A DNA stretch of 64,000 bases, from positions 1,054,001 through 1,118,000 of the forward strand of contig CANUEZ040000002.1 in assembly GCA_948099385.1 (NCBI GenBank), in the 5' to 3' direction. A program made the position numbers and the translations under genes. Source of the DNA: Fasciola hepatica. Taxonomy: Eukaryota; Platyhelminthes; Trematoda; Plagiorchiida; Fasciolidae. Each line of letters opens with the position of its first letter. Position 1 is the stretch's first letter. The notes beneath the pieces are model-generated. The model worked only from the letters and a program-made list of their open reading frames with translations. It was not told the origin of the DNA and ran no database searches. Shown one piece after another: positions 45,291 through 59,643 of this stretch.

Positions 45291-46559
45291 CCCAGTCAGT
45301 AAGGTCTGATTTTTGCCTGGAGCCACAACTTTTCGCATAATGTGAACTGTGACTTCATGATGTACACATTTTTCTCCAAATGATTAGTGTCCTTTGTCTG
45401 ACGATTGAAGTGGGGCTTGCGTCCACGTCACTTTGAAACCAATAACTGTTATTATTATTAATAATATTATTATTGATAGTAGTAGTATTCGTGGCATGTT
45501 ATGTGAGCACTTGTTTTCTTCACCTCTCACAGCACAAAGTGAACGATTTGGAAATAAACGGGCAAAGGAGTTTGGATGATATGTGACCCAATATATTTCA
45601 AACGGCCAAATCAGTAATTTTCTGTTTATTTCCTAATTTAATTGAAACCAATGCATGTATTCGAACCCCAGTATATCCAGAAGTTCCCGTGGACTTGATT
45701 TCGAACAGAATTCTCCGTTTTACACAGTAAAAATGGCTAGTGATAGAATGTCATAAGATTCATCAACTGTCCCATCTGAGCCTTTCATTACAGCTGGAAT
45801 TCGAGATAAACGATTGTGAATCGCATATCCCATCAGTAGGTGATCCGGGGGGTAGGTATGAGCAATCTGTTTCACTTCAACGCTAAGATTCTGTATTTTT
45901 TTTCGTAATCTTTATATAGGAGCTGAATTTTGCTATTGTACGACGAGTCATTTTGCAAGCAGTTCAAATCTCCTACTACTCACGTTTTCATAGGTGATAA
46001 AAGCCGTAAACTTATGACGAAACAGCTATCCGTGTCTGAATCTACCAATTTTCTTCCAATATTCTGATAGTCAAAATCATTTTCCATTGTTTAACACAAA
46101 TGTGTTTTATTTGCGTCACCCTACGTAAAGAGTCATATTAGTCAAATTTTAAGTTGATGCACCTGTGTCAGTTTAGAGCAAGCTTGCAACTAATCTACAC
46201 GCGTGCCAGCTGAACTTCTGCGGTACTATTCTGGTCGTCTTTCTTTGTAATTACTTAATATAATCACAATCATCTAATGCCATGCGAACCTCGAGCGGAT
46301 ATTCAAAACAACTTGCGTTTACAGATAAGATACACGAAAAATCTCAAGTCACCCTCAATACAATTACGTAGACAGGAATCGCAGTTATCACGTGCAGAAG
46401 CTCAAAAGATTCGAATGAAAGACAACATTTAGTTGCACACAGCCAGATTAAAAGACGGCCCCAGTGCTATGTGTAACAATGGACGGCCGCTGTTTAAAAA
46501 GATTCCCGAACTAACTTACTTGATTTGGTCCGTTTCATCATTAAATCCCTCGATTATTA
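45291..46559. other. Non-coding, with a TTA/TAA-rich tract
   Basis: No gene recognised. A degenerate trinucleotide tract of TTA/ATA units is at about 45447-45490. Confidence 0.4.
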
Positions 46560-47440
46560 GTCTAAACTATTTGGAATTTCTTTTATCCATCAGACAGCGG
46601 CGTTTGACGGTGTGCCACGATCCTCACTTCTCAAAAACCTAGCATCTTTTACGTGCTAAATTTGCTTAACTGGTTACAAGACTACTTCCATGTGCCAAAG
46701 TTAGTAGAAAAGTGTCAAGACAGTTCTTAGGCTGTGCCTGCATTCTTCAAGGTGCTGGTGTTTTCAAATATTTTTTTTCGACTTACATTAGCGAATTAAC
46801 ATCAACCCACTCATCCCGCCTATTCACGTGTGCCGAGAATGTTGTCTTTTGACTGAGCTCATGTTGTGGTAGTCTGAATTAAATGCTTTCACTGAAAATC
46901 TTCCACACATCCAAAACTCATGTGAGCAATCTGGTATTCTGGTGAACAATCCCCAATTTTAAGCTTGCATATTTCCACTTAGCGTTCGCATTTATTCGAC
47001 AAAGCTGGTGTCGTCAAATCTACTCCTCTAGTGCGTGCAAGCCACGTACAATACCTTGGTGTAACTTTACGAGAGAGAGTGTGTGTGCACAGCTCTTTGC
47101 ACACTGCAATTAACTTCAGAAATCCGGGTCCATTGCCCTCTCATATTCGTATAGTAAGACAGTTCAATGATTCACAGTCTGCAACTTCTTCCCCGAGTTT
47201 TTTTCAATAGGACTACATTACTCTTTGTTGTGGTTTACACATTACCAGTCTCTTTTTCTGGCATAACCTCAGGAGAACCCATCACTGGCACAGTCATACA
47301 ATTCTGCTCATAAGTAATTGTAGTGTCGTATAATTTATTCAATGGTGCTTTTACTTTTGACGGATATTTGTGAAATGGTGCTTCGAATAGACTTGCCAAG
47401 ATACATGCTGGAAAGAGCTGACCGCGAAGTTATTCTTTCA
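46560..47440 (+). mobile_element. Old LINE reverse transcriptase relic
   Basis: Frameshifted plus-strand pieces look like an RT of the jockey/CR1 type: AFDGVPRSSLLKNLASF followed by LLNWLQDYF (about 46595-46690), then SHVQYLGVTLRERV (about 47040-47085), corresponding to the YLGVxLD block. The middle is unreadable. It is the most decayed of the LINEs here. Confidence 0.5.
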
Positions 47441-50400
47441 CTGCTTATTTATCGGTAAATACCGTTTGCATTGTTTGGACGTAGATACTGTCATTCATGC
47501 CTTTTTGTTCAAACCCATGATGGTTGAAAGTTTGCATGCTTAAGTCTAATTTTCACAATAATGAATGATATTAAAATTAAGACAGTGAATAGTCACGCGA
47601 TTTTGTCATCAATTGTAAGAGCTTTTACGATATTGGGTGTTTATTCCGACTTAACTTTGCACCCGGTATAGGTTATGGACAATGAGGACTCTATTGTGGT
47701 GCGCGAAATTCTGCAATAAAGCAGAATATCTTTTCGGGGGAAACAAAACTGCTTGTTTTATGCCTTTGATAAAAACATTCGCTAGGAAATCTCACTAAAC
47801 TTGGAATCCGAAAAGATGTGTGCAAAAACACAAGTAAAAATCCCCTTTTGAATTGGTGTTGAAAGCAATTCATAGGAACGACACATGGAAGGGGTTTTCC
47901 ATTGAAGACGAATTTTTTAATTATTGAACAAAAGACTGCTGGTCCCAGGTTTCTGTTGAATACGCCGTTCGCGACTATATGAATCGGAAATATTATGCAC
48001 GCTTTGTGTTTTACATCTTGAAGGTAGCCCAATTTGTGAATTCTATGTGGGCATCAGTCACTGGTGGCGTCACAGAATGTGGTTAGTATTTGGGTCATTT
48101 CCGGCAACATGACGAGAGAAGAAAAAGTTTCGTCTAACCTGTAACTTGCAATGTGGATCATTAACATGCTTTTTCTACATTCCGTGTTCTGCTCGTGTTT
48201 TAGGTACACATCTGCAACACGCACCGTTCTTGAAGTGCATCGATCCGGTGAACACTCAGGAGAGTTTCTGTGTCGCATTTCAGTGTTTTGGACAAAAACG
48301 CAAAAACAGTGCTTAGGGACACCTGGTTATGAATATTAATCGTGAGATCGTATTTCTGGTTCATGGTTTTCTCATGCATAGGTTCGACAGGCTTGGAGAG
48401 TTTAGATACCATACGGACCATCAGTATTCGGAGGGTAATTGTGGTCTTGCCTCAATGGAAAATCCTTCGTTTACGATCTGTAACCTATTTTGAGTGATCA
48501 GAAGCTTGGGTAAAAGTATATCCATTATCCAAGTTAGAAGCAACAGCTTTTACAGAATCCGATCTTCGTGACCAAATTCTAACAGGTACGGCCAACTACG
48601 GTGCTTGCCAGTAGGACAGACAATGCTGAAATTTGTATTCATTATATGTGTAACTATTATCAAATCAACGCTTTCTTTATTGACGTTAAAACCTTTCCGC
48701 AGTGTTCGCACATTTTTATCCATATGAGGCCATTAGGACATTTTTCAGTATATTTCGCCAGTCTGATGACTTTGTTTCTGTAATCTTTCCCAAAGTCTTC
48801 AGTGCTATGGATTCCGGTTAGATAGCTGTCAATGTTTACTGTCAGGTCTTCCAATTAAAACACTGGTTGTATTCGAAATTAAGTACAGATTTTGCAATGG
48901 CAGTAGTCAGTCATAGACCGGAAATGGCCTACCACTTTATTTTATTCGTATCGATGATCAATCCCCTCCTATCTGCTTTTATTCTGTATGTAAATGCCGC
49001 AATTTCTGAAATAAATATTGGTTATCGGAAGAAACATAGCATTAGAGAATCTGTTTTTCCTTCTATTCCCTTGAATGGTTGTCTCTGAGACAACTTAAGC
49101 CTGGGAGCTCGATACAAGACTGATAATTACAAGACGTTTTGCGGTCTTTGTCCTTTCCAAGGCATGTGTATGGTAAGTGAGCTGGTGGCTTACGGTTCTG
49201 TATTCGTGCATGAAGTACTGTCATCTAGTCCATCGTGTGTTCTTTTCAGATCGCCCCAGTATCATACGAAGACTCAAGATTCTCATCTGCGGCTTACAAT
49301 TTCAGTATAGTTAAACCAAAACGAATAAAGGCTGGCTATCGGAAGCGTTCTCACTGATCACGACACGGCTCTTCATGCACAAGAGATGTTTTCAAAACAA
49401 GCTGATGCATATCCTAGAGATTTTTCAATCAAAGGTGGATGATGAAATTTAGTACCGGACTGTTGACCAAGATCGAATTTTGGCACTCAATGAAGCTAAC
49501 CGCAGTTGACCACTCTGTTTCGTTATCATTCTACCGCACTGCTAACATGCAAAATGACACCAGGTAAATAGGTATACGTTCACTGACTCCGAAATGATTT
49601 CTCGAGAACAATGGTTCATCTTATAGACACTTTTTGATCCTATTTTAGTGCACCACAATTCATGAAAGTTAGCAACTCGATCGAATCACACAAATCATTG
49701 CTAAGATAAACACAAGCCACGGAAGGCTTGCCCACCCACCGTGACCATGTAGTCTGTTCGAGAATTCCTGTGTACTATTTTCTCTTTCGTTCAATCAAAT
49801 AGCATTCACTGTACTGAATTGCGTGTGTGTCCCGCACTATGACCATTCGCTTTATTAGTGAATGTCACGAAGAGGTTTATTTTTCCCAAACCATCTCAAG
49901 TTTGACAATCAGACAAAACAGGTCGGAGGGAAATGTGCTCCTGTGGGACAGTAACGAATATTTGTGGGAGTGAAACATGACATGTGAATAAAAATAGCTA
50001 TCCGTTGAACCGTTCTTACATTCGGGGTTTATCAGAGATTCCATTAGAAGACACAAGCACGTGGGATCGTTTCAGAGATCGCTGTCGTAGTCAGTATTGT
50101 CCTCATAGAGGAGTGGTGTTCAACCAGGATTGGTAGCTCATAATATTTTGTCATTATACTCAAGAAGATAAATACTTATAATTAAAGAAGTGCCTATTTA
50201 CGGTTTCATTTTTTAATGGAAACAAGTTGATCTGTGGGACACGACAGTACACGCATCAAATTATTCACAACAGACGGTAATTTTGTACAAAAGTAAGCCA
50301 CAGATGCTTTGAATTCCACAGATTAAGAGACTGTGGTAGTTAGATGGTATGCATTGCTCATGAAAACCCCGATTTTGCCCATGAGTAAAAACGGAATTGT

Positions 50401-53012
50401 AAAGGTCAACACAAGTGACAATCATGTTCAAACTAAGAAGAATTGTGATAGAAAGAAATAAAGCCATCATCGAATGAAACAGCAATGTGGTAAAATTACA
50501 CTCCCCAATAACCATCGGTTAAGATGTGGACTGTGAAATGACACCGTCGTACCACTCTCTCATTCATCATCTTGCCTATCAGCAAACATCTGTCTTTACA
50601 ACAAAAGAACAGCGCTTCCTTCTCTCTGCTTTACTTTACTGAGCTGATGAAAAGTATTCCAAATAGCCGACTGAAGCGACACCAATAAATGACACACCGT
50701 TATATTCAAATGCAGTCGTGACTGTCTTCTTTACTTTTTCTGCATTAACGTCAAACGCTAAAAAAGTTGTAAAGGACAAAAGACAACAATTCCAAGTGAC
50801 AGACGGAATGAAGATGAAGACGGAAGGAGTGCTCATGAACAAACGGTGTATTCATCAATTATGAAAACCGAATCACTATTTGGGGCAAAACGACGTTTAC
50901 TTTCGCAGTGTAAACAACCTCGAGATCCCGTGAAATGGAGGACACCATTTTAGCATGAACAACGGCACTCCGCTATTGCATGTCTCACGGTCCCGTTTGT
51001 TGATGCTCTGATTGCAGAACAACCTTCATTAATCATCTACCAGTTTCACTGCTCAGTGATTTCATGCAACCTACGGAAAGTATCATTCGTTATGATAAAA
51101 CATAATATGTCCTAATGTAGCAAACATTATGATCTGCTTGCGCAATAAAACCGTCACAATATCAGGAACAAAAGGAAAATATTTACTTGCTAACTCTCCT
51201 TATATGGATCCACTAAACTACTTGAAATAAGGCGATCAGCAATAGAATTTAATCCATTTTATTCATTACTTATATACATGCTGATAAAATTGACTTGGAA
51301 GTTGATGAAAAGTTTGCAATTCCATGGTTCGCTTCGGCGAGGAAAAATAAATGTGTTCAACAGAAATTGCTGAGATAGGGCTGCTGTGAGGAAACCTTTT
51401 CCACTACGTATCAGAACAGTTGTGTAGCACCAAAACAGACCAGTTTGAAGTAAGATTTGAGTTCATATTCCTGAGTCTTACCAATATTATTCGAACAAAC
51501 ACGCAGTCTTAATGGCGTTTAAAATAATGACCGAATAAAAATTTGTCATACGGCTGAAACTGGACGCGGATCTTGAGTGCATTTTATTTACCGCAACTCA
51601 TCGGATCAGATGACTGACATGAGTCCAGAAATTCCAAGACCAAGAGAGAAATTCCGTACGGTTTACCTTCATTTCAGTGAAAAATAACCGATAGTGGTGA
51701 TGTCAGATACTGACAGTTTTATGTCTTTCGCTGAAGAGTGAACTAGTAAACAAATGTACTCGCCAATGACAGAGTTCCAAACAGTCCAAGAAAAAAACAC
51801 TCGGGACGTCACTCACACACATTTCATTCAGTTTATCTCGATACTAAACTTATGTTTCATCTCGAATGGATTCCCTCGGCCTAATCGACTCACTGCTAAG
51901 CAGAACCACGGAAAGCATTTGGTAATGTGCAATTCAGATATAAGATACTTGATAAAATCCGTTGATTATCTGTGGTTCCTAAAAGATTCCAACCATTTAG
52001 ACAAACACTGTATCCATTTACTTGATCCAAGCCAAGCCTTATCGGCAGGTAAACTAGTGTCCACAAGTTCAAATTTGGTAAGATTCTCAGCGGGAATGGT
52101 AACTAATATGTAGAAGAAGACTTGAAGTTTTTTTTACGTGATTCGTCTTGCACTATAGACGCACCAAAGCAGTTATCGTGTTACATAGAAGCATTTCCAT
52201 CATTACTACGATCGTCGTTATTAGCAATGCATAGCTAAAGAACGGAATAAAACTAGTGAGCTCCAAAAATTAGAGAATAAATTCTGCACATCAGATAAGC
52301 ACATTCTGTACAATTTCCAGTAGTACGGACCAATTGCAAAACAGAGTCGGTTTATGGTATCGAGGAAAGCGGACCAGTGACTTCATTACACTAAATTGGA
52401 AGTGCAATAGCAAAGTTTCCTTTCCATTTCAAAACGGAGAATTATTTCCAATCTGTGAAACATTTACCTTTCTGTTTATAGACCTTGATAAGTAAAATTC
52501 AATCTTCATGAAAACTTTTCTCAATATCAATGGATAAACTTCACCTGCTGTTTTCGGTTCTTAACAGTCCTGTGAGATGCACACGTGAGTGACAGTGGAA
52601 CCAGATGGATAACCATTCAGATATGGCGATGACGATGTCATTTTTCTTCCTAATTTATCCCAACCTGGTGACGAATTCTTGTAACTTTTCTCACTGGTTA
52701 ATGAAAAGATGTATTTCAATACCAACAATTCTTCTGTTGTTGACGGAGGAGAATTTACTGATCAGTCTGGTGTTAGTAAATGGTGCGTAAGGAGTCTTCC
52801 AAATGATATTTCTTATTGAATAGGCCATCTTAGTTCTAGAGAGTTTCCGTGACGTAGGCGAACCAAGCAAGGGTGTACATCCAGTTCGAAGAAAACGGTA
52901 GAGAAGGATGTGTCACCCAGCGTGAACCTAATAAACGAGTAGCACTCAGTTGCGCTTTGTTGCAATTTTATATAGTAAAGAACAACTCATTAAAGATGAT
53001 GGAGATATGGAC
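47441..53012. other. Long non-coding stretch
   Basis: About 5.5 kb with no recognised gene or element. The longest frames (47691-48032 minus, 113 codons; 51754-52113 plus, 119 codons) have no motif or paired splice signals. It could be intergenic or a large intron. Confidence 0.4.
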
Positions 53013-53392
<380 letters not shown>

Positions 53393-53678
53393 GAGTTTGA
53401 CGAATATAAACGAAGATAGACATTTCTGATTATTGGAATATTTCACTTGCCTGAGTGAAAAAAGAGCACGTTTGCTGCATGCTTTGCGCATGAAGATGCA
53501 AAGAAAATGGTTTATTTCTTTTAAATACGTCTTATTGGCCGCAGTCCATTGTAACTAAAATTATTTCGCCACCTCGAGAATCAACCGGATGTAAACTCAT
53601 TCTGCCTTTACACGTTTCATATTTTTGGGCTTTTAAAGTTATAGATTTGAATTCAATTTTTATTGCCTTTCCCTACAG
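53393..53678. other. Non-coding spacer
   Basis: Nothing recognised apart from the acceptor-like pyrimidine tract ending at 53678. Confidence 0.35.
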
Positions 53679-53793
53679 AGCAAGCCGATTGAAATATCAG
53701 TTCAGAGAATTCCCGCTATTAACTGAAATTCTCATTAGCCTGATTGATTTCTTCATTAAAGCACCCGATTTCATGGGCCCACCATTGAATGAA
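53679..53793 (+). CDS. Possible internal exon, unidentified
   Basis: A strong acceptor (TTTTTATTGCCTTTCCCTACAG) is followed by 115 bp open in one phase and a GTCAGT donor. The encoded stretch reads ASRLKYQFREFPLLTEILIS and ends FIKAPDFMGPPLNE, with an amphipathic helix-like pattern. I do not recognise the family and found no partner exon. Confidence 0.28.
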
Positions 53794-54539
53794 GTCAGTA
53801 ACCAGCATTCATCTTTTGTTGGAACATAGTGGAAACAGTTCGTGCAATACTAATTCACGGATAACCAGAGAATTATTTTGGATAAAACACCAGAGAATTA
53901 TGTATTCATCGAGAAACACATATCTAGATATGTGCTCGGGTTCATATCGGAAACCATATACGGGAAACCGAAATGTAGAGGAACTCGAAAGCGTTACCTG
54001 CGGCAATCGCATAAAACCCACACAAGTAGAGTTCCTTTCAGGCTCATCACTTTACTTTACTGTTCCTGATCTTGTCCGGAAGCCACTAACTCTTCATTGT
54101 TTACAAGACACATTTTAACTTGCGGAAAAAGTTCTGAAAGTTTCTGTGAGCAAGAATTATTTAGTGTGTTCAATGGATACGGGATCTCTTTTTACCAATA
54201 TCTTTGCGAAGCCATTTTATCCATCAACAATGTAATACCTATCCCGGTTGATTACTTAAAGGACCATATAATTTTTTGAGGGTACCTGCTGACTAACGGT
54301 CGCTTGTCGTCCAAGTTCCATTAGCAATCAGCGTATCAGGGTCTGCCCATAATCTAGGTTAATACTTAAACCAGCGGATCCTCAAGCGCGAATGTGGCAC
54401 ATCAATGAGACGCGAACGGATTCCCGTCAGGCGGTAGCTGTTCTTGTCAAAAACCAACCAATCAGAAGACGTTCTACTTGATGCGAATGCGAACCAACTG
54501 GGGCAAATATTGGTAATAGGAACTGTTTCTTACCACAAA
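53794..54539. other. Non-coding, nothing recognised
   Basis: Short frames on both strands only. Confidence 0.35.
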
Positions 54540-55560
54540 ACTGTATGTTGTGCGCCAGTAAATTGAAATTATGGGAGGGCAGAAAATTCTTGTTACTAGA
54601 GTTGCTGAGACGGATTAGTACTCTCTTATGCTCAGAAAATATCCGATTTGATTTAGAGGGAAAGGCACACAGACAGATTGGAGGTGTTGTGATGGGAAGC
54701 ATTCTAGGTCCCAAACTGGCAAGTATTTTCCTGAGGATGGTCGAGAACTAGGTGTCTGAATGAACTACCAATTATCCTTCCTACAAAAGATTCGTTGACC
54801 ATATTTTATTGATTTCAAATGATGGGAATTTTACCCGGTTCCATATTACTTTTAGTTCTGTACATCCAAGTTTATTTGTGCTTTGTGAAAACGAGTCCGA
54901 CCGAAGAGTACTCTTCCTGGAGATTTTAATCAGAAGGCACACTACAACGGGGCCATTCACACTATGTAATATGGTACAGTTTTCTAGTTTCACCCCGGTT
55001 GACTACAACAACGATTTAGTCAGAACTTTTTCACCGGGCCCGAAAAATGTTTTTCTCCCGCCATGCTGCAGTGGAAAGAAGATTTTATCAAGGAAGTATT
55101 TCCTGTTAGCGGTAATCCAGAAAATCTCACTGAGCACCACAGCAAACCATGAAGCAAAACGGGGCCGGCTTTGAAAGCTGAACAAAAACAAGTCGCACTA
55201 TTCTTTCTTTTTAAGAGTGACCATAGTTGTATTCATTTGCGTTACAACTTAAACTCTGCTGTAAGCCGAAGATGTAGGGGCGGTCTTATTACCCATAGTG
55301 CAGAACACTGCAGAATTTAGATTCAAGGATCCATCTCACAGTTATATTGCTCTAAATGTTTCACATATTTTCCATCAAATCACTTGCATTTGCGGTGACA
55401 TCGGCAGAACAGACCGATGCTAGGCTCAAAGAGTGACTGAACACATTTGAATTGGCTTTTGCACTCAACGACTCAGCTGGACTTCACAGAATAAATTTCG
55501 ACAGCATCGGCTGCCACCAGGCATCTACTATCAGCAGGTCATCGAGTTGACCTGACCCGG
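54540..55560 (+). mobile_element. Decayed Penelope-like element (RT and endonuclease)
   Basis: Plus-strand pieces in order are: RISTLLCSENIRFDLEGKAH then RQIGGVVMGSILGPKLASIF (RT motif B), FVDHILLISND (motif C, YVDD decayed), a VLFLEILIRR block (the LxFLD region), SFTPVDYNNDLVRTF, and finally SHIFHQITCICGDIGRTDRC with RVTEHI (about 55350-55446), which matches a PLE GIY-YIG endonuclease. Several frameshifts and stops are present. The 5' part, including motif A, is missing or unreadable. Confidence 0.68.
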
Positions 55561-56802
55561 TCATTCAATGAACAATTACACAATCCGAACGCAAACCTTC
55601 TAGATTTTAGTGAAACTGTATTGATCAAGACAGAAAACCACCCTCTTTGTGCACATAAATAATTCTTGTGAACAATCTGCCTTCCCTGGCACTGACTACA
55701 GAACCCTACAAGAATTACTAATTTAATTTCGGTAAGCAATGACTTCATTTTCCCCACTGTGTATCTCACACACCCTATCATATATAGACTGTTATGTTCC
55801 ACGTACACGATGAACAAAACTGAAGGAAATGCTTGTTACTCTCATCTTGTCTCTTTGTGTTTTTAGTAAATGTTCACGAAGTATTTCGCGGAAGATGTCA
55901 TTCCGAGGCACGACAAGTGAGGCGTGATAGATGAGGCAATCAGTGGTGAATAGCGAGCTAAGAATCACTTTTGAGCATGTGGTTAGACAGAGAACTCCGC
56001 CTGAAATACTGGACCATTTGTGAGTAATAAATAAAAAATATTTAGAAATGCCTTACATTATCACTATCATGTGAAGCCAAGAAAACCTTGTAGTCAATCT
56101 ACGAGTTTACAGTCGAACCCTACAATGGAGTAGAATTTTCACAAAATATAAAACAATCAACGATTATTGAGATACGCGGAGGCATTAGCAATTAACCAAC
56201 GTTATCCTCAACTGTGCAAACAGCGAGAATGGATAATTACGTTAGCGTTGCCTTGGTAACGCGTTTTCATTTGCTATCATTAGTTGTGTGTGTGTGCACT
56301 TTTGCCTTTGATCTCATGAGAACGTTCAATTTACCATTTATAAATGATCACCTTGACTGCAGTATGCACTAGTGAAGATGCAGCGAAATGGTCCGGAATA
56401 CATCGTGCAATTTAATGCTATTGACTTCTATGTTCAAATTTGTGTCGGGAAAGCTATGTTTTCAAAATATAAAACGCTAAATTTTATAAATTGCTACGGA
56501 AGGTCCGCTTAAATGAACAGAAGGAGTACCCGGGTACCCGAAATACCCCACCCAGTTAAAATTTTGGAATTCCAATGGGACCTGCCGGTTAACATGACTT
56601 TCGGTCACAGTTCAACGAAAGTAGGCGAAATGAGAGCATACGGTAAACATGTCACAAACTATGTGTATTCCGGGACAAAAATTTTGATTTTCTAATAAAA
56701 TTATCAAGCAAATAATAAAAAGGATAAAACATCGTGGATTTGATGGTTTCCAATGTGCCGATAATGGAAATGATGGTGACAGTGACAATCACATTACTGA
56801 TT
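55561..56802. other. Non-coding, nothing recognised
   Basis: No motif in the few short frames. A short GT run is at about 56286-56297. Confidence 0.4.
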
Positions 56803-56975
56803 GGCGATGGTTCAAAGGTTATTATTTGTAGACTTTGGACAATGACGACCCTAGTTCGATTCCCTCCATCGCCAGTCAATGGGTCTCTTGTCAGCCTCTT
56901 ATTGGCGGCAGCCCTCTTCCTGGATTGCTATACTTTCTATATAATAAGTGAAACAAGGAAGGGAAAGGTAAAGCA
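56803..56975 (+). mobile_element. tRNA-like remnant (SINE head)
   Basis: 71 bases (56803-56873) start with GGCGATGG and end with its exact complement CCATCGCC, as an acceptor stem would. CAAA/TTTG can form a D-stem with a GG-containing loop, and AGTTCGATTCC is a near-consensus B box. The T-stem does not pair and no anticodon arm folds well, so it is not a working tRNA. The following 100 bases end in an A/G-rich stretch, resembling a SINE tail. Confidence 0.4.
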
Positions 56976-58899
56976 TTATATTTTTTAGTACTGTTAGCGG
57001 TGTTCAGAATAGTCCTGGCCTAACTATTTCAGACGATAGCTTTTGCAGTCATTTTCAGGGTATTTTCATTCAGTGGGTATGTTTCATTCGTTCAAGGAAT
57101 CCACCAAGTTAAATGAGTACGACATCTCAGTCTAGACAGTCAATAGTATTCTCCCCTTTCTAAAAACCTGGCAACCAGTTGAAATACACAAGTAATGGAA
57201 AAGTTTATTTCAATTTACTCAGGAGCGGTGAAAAGCTCAAAACTCAGCGACACGTGATCCATCTTATCACCCAAAGCCTTATCGACTAATGGGCACAACA
57301 CACGCAACTCGTGGTTGCCCAAGATGAATGATTCTTTTTTCTGAAACGCGTAAAGGCAGATATTATCAGCAGAGACATTTTGGATGTGTTAGGCATTCTT
57401 TGAAACTGTCAGCTTTGTCTGAGTTAAAAAGAGTGATCAGGTGACGATTTTCAGCAGCTAAAACTACCGCAAATTAAATTCGAGCGTTTACTCTGGGCAA
57501 GTTGAAGGTAAATCATCATATTCGTGTCCAAGAACAGAACTCCAAGCAGAAGCTGAACTGGAAGTTTGGAGAAGTTCAGAATAAATCAGTTTACACATAA
57601 GCGATACTGTGAGGGCGGATAATTGGAACTGAAGACATGCATCGGCAAAGTTAAAATAAGTTATTATACTGATTAGTTTCCTTAAGCACGGTTTATAAGT
57701 GTATCACAGTGGTAAGGTGGTCAGGAACTAAATCTTCCCTCCTTTCAAAAGGTGAGTCATAAGGCAGTTTACATGAACAATTTAGCATCGGTTTCTTTCT
57801 CATTAAAAGTTATCGTCAACAGTGCTTATCGTTCTCACCACAAACAGCCTGCATTCCAGCATGGTATGAAGGCTACGGTACGTTTACTACCCAATGGACG
57901 ACTAAGGTTAGCTTCTTTAGGCGGAAAAGGTAAAATACATGACAAGACAATGGGTGGATGAGAGTCAGTGTTGAGCCTCACTAAAGCAGTTGATGAATAA
58001 CCCATGGTTCACTACGATAATCCACAGTACCCCTAAAGAGGACTCTCAAGCGTATATACACGGAGAGGCGGAATTTACCGACAAAAGCCACCAAGAGATA
58101 AATGTAGCAGTAAAGTACTCATAGTTCGTCTTGAAGGTGGAAGATTTCGTGTTTTTCATTGAAAAGCCGTTGCCTACCCAATCTTGACAGCCCCTGACCA
58201 AAAGAATGTTGTTCAGTTCACGATAATCTTACTTCACTGGGGGCTTCGGGCTCTCGGCTGAATCCGGAAAGCGAGTCGAAAATTCGGCCCGGGCCAAAAC
58301 AGACAGCGGAAGGATGACAATTAAGTTTCGCCGAACAGACCGGGAAGTGTACGTTCACGAGTGTCTCGGTCACTTCCCCGTGTAGTACTAGAGACTCACT
58401 TCCGTTTAGGTGAGATGGATGAGTCAAAAGCTTCGGCTAGCGTTCCCAAGGGGAATCTATTTTTGAGGTGTAGTCTGCAGAGCTATATGACTCACCCCAA
58501 AACCACCGACCCCGTTCCTGTTGAACTTCTTCTGATTTGGTTTTCTTTAATGTGATAAGGTGTTAAGGTTACCGTGGCTCACGAAGCACACGTGAGGATA
58601 GTCCCAGTTCAAAAACAAGACATTTTATATCACCCAGCGAGGGATTATTAAGGTAGTCAGGTCCATCCTATTCTGAGACTTAGAAATGATGTCGTTATGT
58701 GTCGAAGACGTGATAATGCTGTTGGTATTTATGCGTTGATATTTTTGTGTTATTGATTGAAAAGATGCGGAACACCGAACCTCCCATTCGGAGGATTCTG
58801 CAATGCTAGGAGTCAGGAGCCAATATCTGGCACGAATACCTAGCCAGAACAGGCTAAAACGACCGGAGTATGCAGAGCTATGATCCTCAGAGAGACTTC
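56976..58899. other. Non-coding, nothing recognised
   Basis: A 69-codon plus frame (57752-57961) and a GC-richer block at about 58230-58520 with short frames on both strands. I recognise none of them. Confidence 0.4.
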
Positions 58900-59140
58900 C
58901 TCGGTGGATTTTGCTCACCGAGCTGGTTAGTGAAAGGAGCTTGGGACAGGTGTTCAATCCATGACACAAATAGTATGAAAACCTCAGTCGGTGAACTTGG
59001 CATAGTAAGGTGTCCAGGATTCCGGATTAGTGTCTGTGAGATGCTCATATCGGGTGGTTGGGCGTTTGGTGACATGCCTCCATGCCACGGTCAGTAATGC
59101 AGTCACTTTTGAGCTCTGTCTTCATCGGCATCGTTTTTGT
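58900..59140 (+). mobile_element. Possible RTE-like LINE 3' remnant
   Basis: The frame CSIHDTNSMKTSVGELGIVR followed by CPGF lines up, codon by codon, with the C-terminal tail of the RTE-like LINE (copy A: SVIWHKGVKALIDRLDHVG, CVRVPGLG). Only this piece is readable, so the call is tentative. Confidence 0.3.
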
Positions 59141-59643
59141 TTTCCGTTGGCTAGATATTTCAGAATGTTTCTTTTGTTCTCGAAGGAAGATGTATGGAAG
59201 TAGCAACGACTATCAGAGTATATAAGTGCGAGATTATTATTTAGAAGGACAGAACTCAGCGTATCCATCGACTTTCAATGGAAACCCAGAATCAGGTTGA
59301 AGGACTGTAAATCGCCAACGTTTCCAATTATCATTCAGAACATATCTATTGCAAGCATGGAGGTATAAATAAAAGGCCATTCATTGGCAGTAACAATAAA
59401 TGCATCAAACTAAGCTCCTTAGCAGGTCCTAGAACTCTATAAAATATATTTCCCATATTGGTGTCGGTGTTATTTTTTAACAATGAGTTTGCATGTCCTC
59501 TCGTTTAGCATGATATACGAGGGGTAACACTCCCAGGCCGTATCCGATTGCTTGGCTCTGTAGTGGCATAGGTGCCTCGGACATGCATACACGATGATGA
59601 CCATTCTAATGCTCCCCGTTTGCCTTGCTCTTACCAACTTTCC
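59141..59643. other. Non-coding, nothing recognised
   Basis: No feature supported. Confidence 0.35.

Noticed and set aside
51754..52113. 119-codon plus frame as a gene
   Set aside because: No recognisable domain or splice pair. Kept only as part of the non-coding description.
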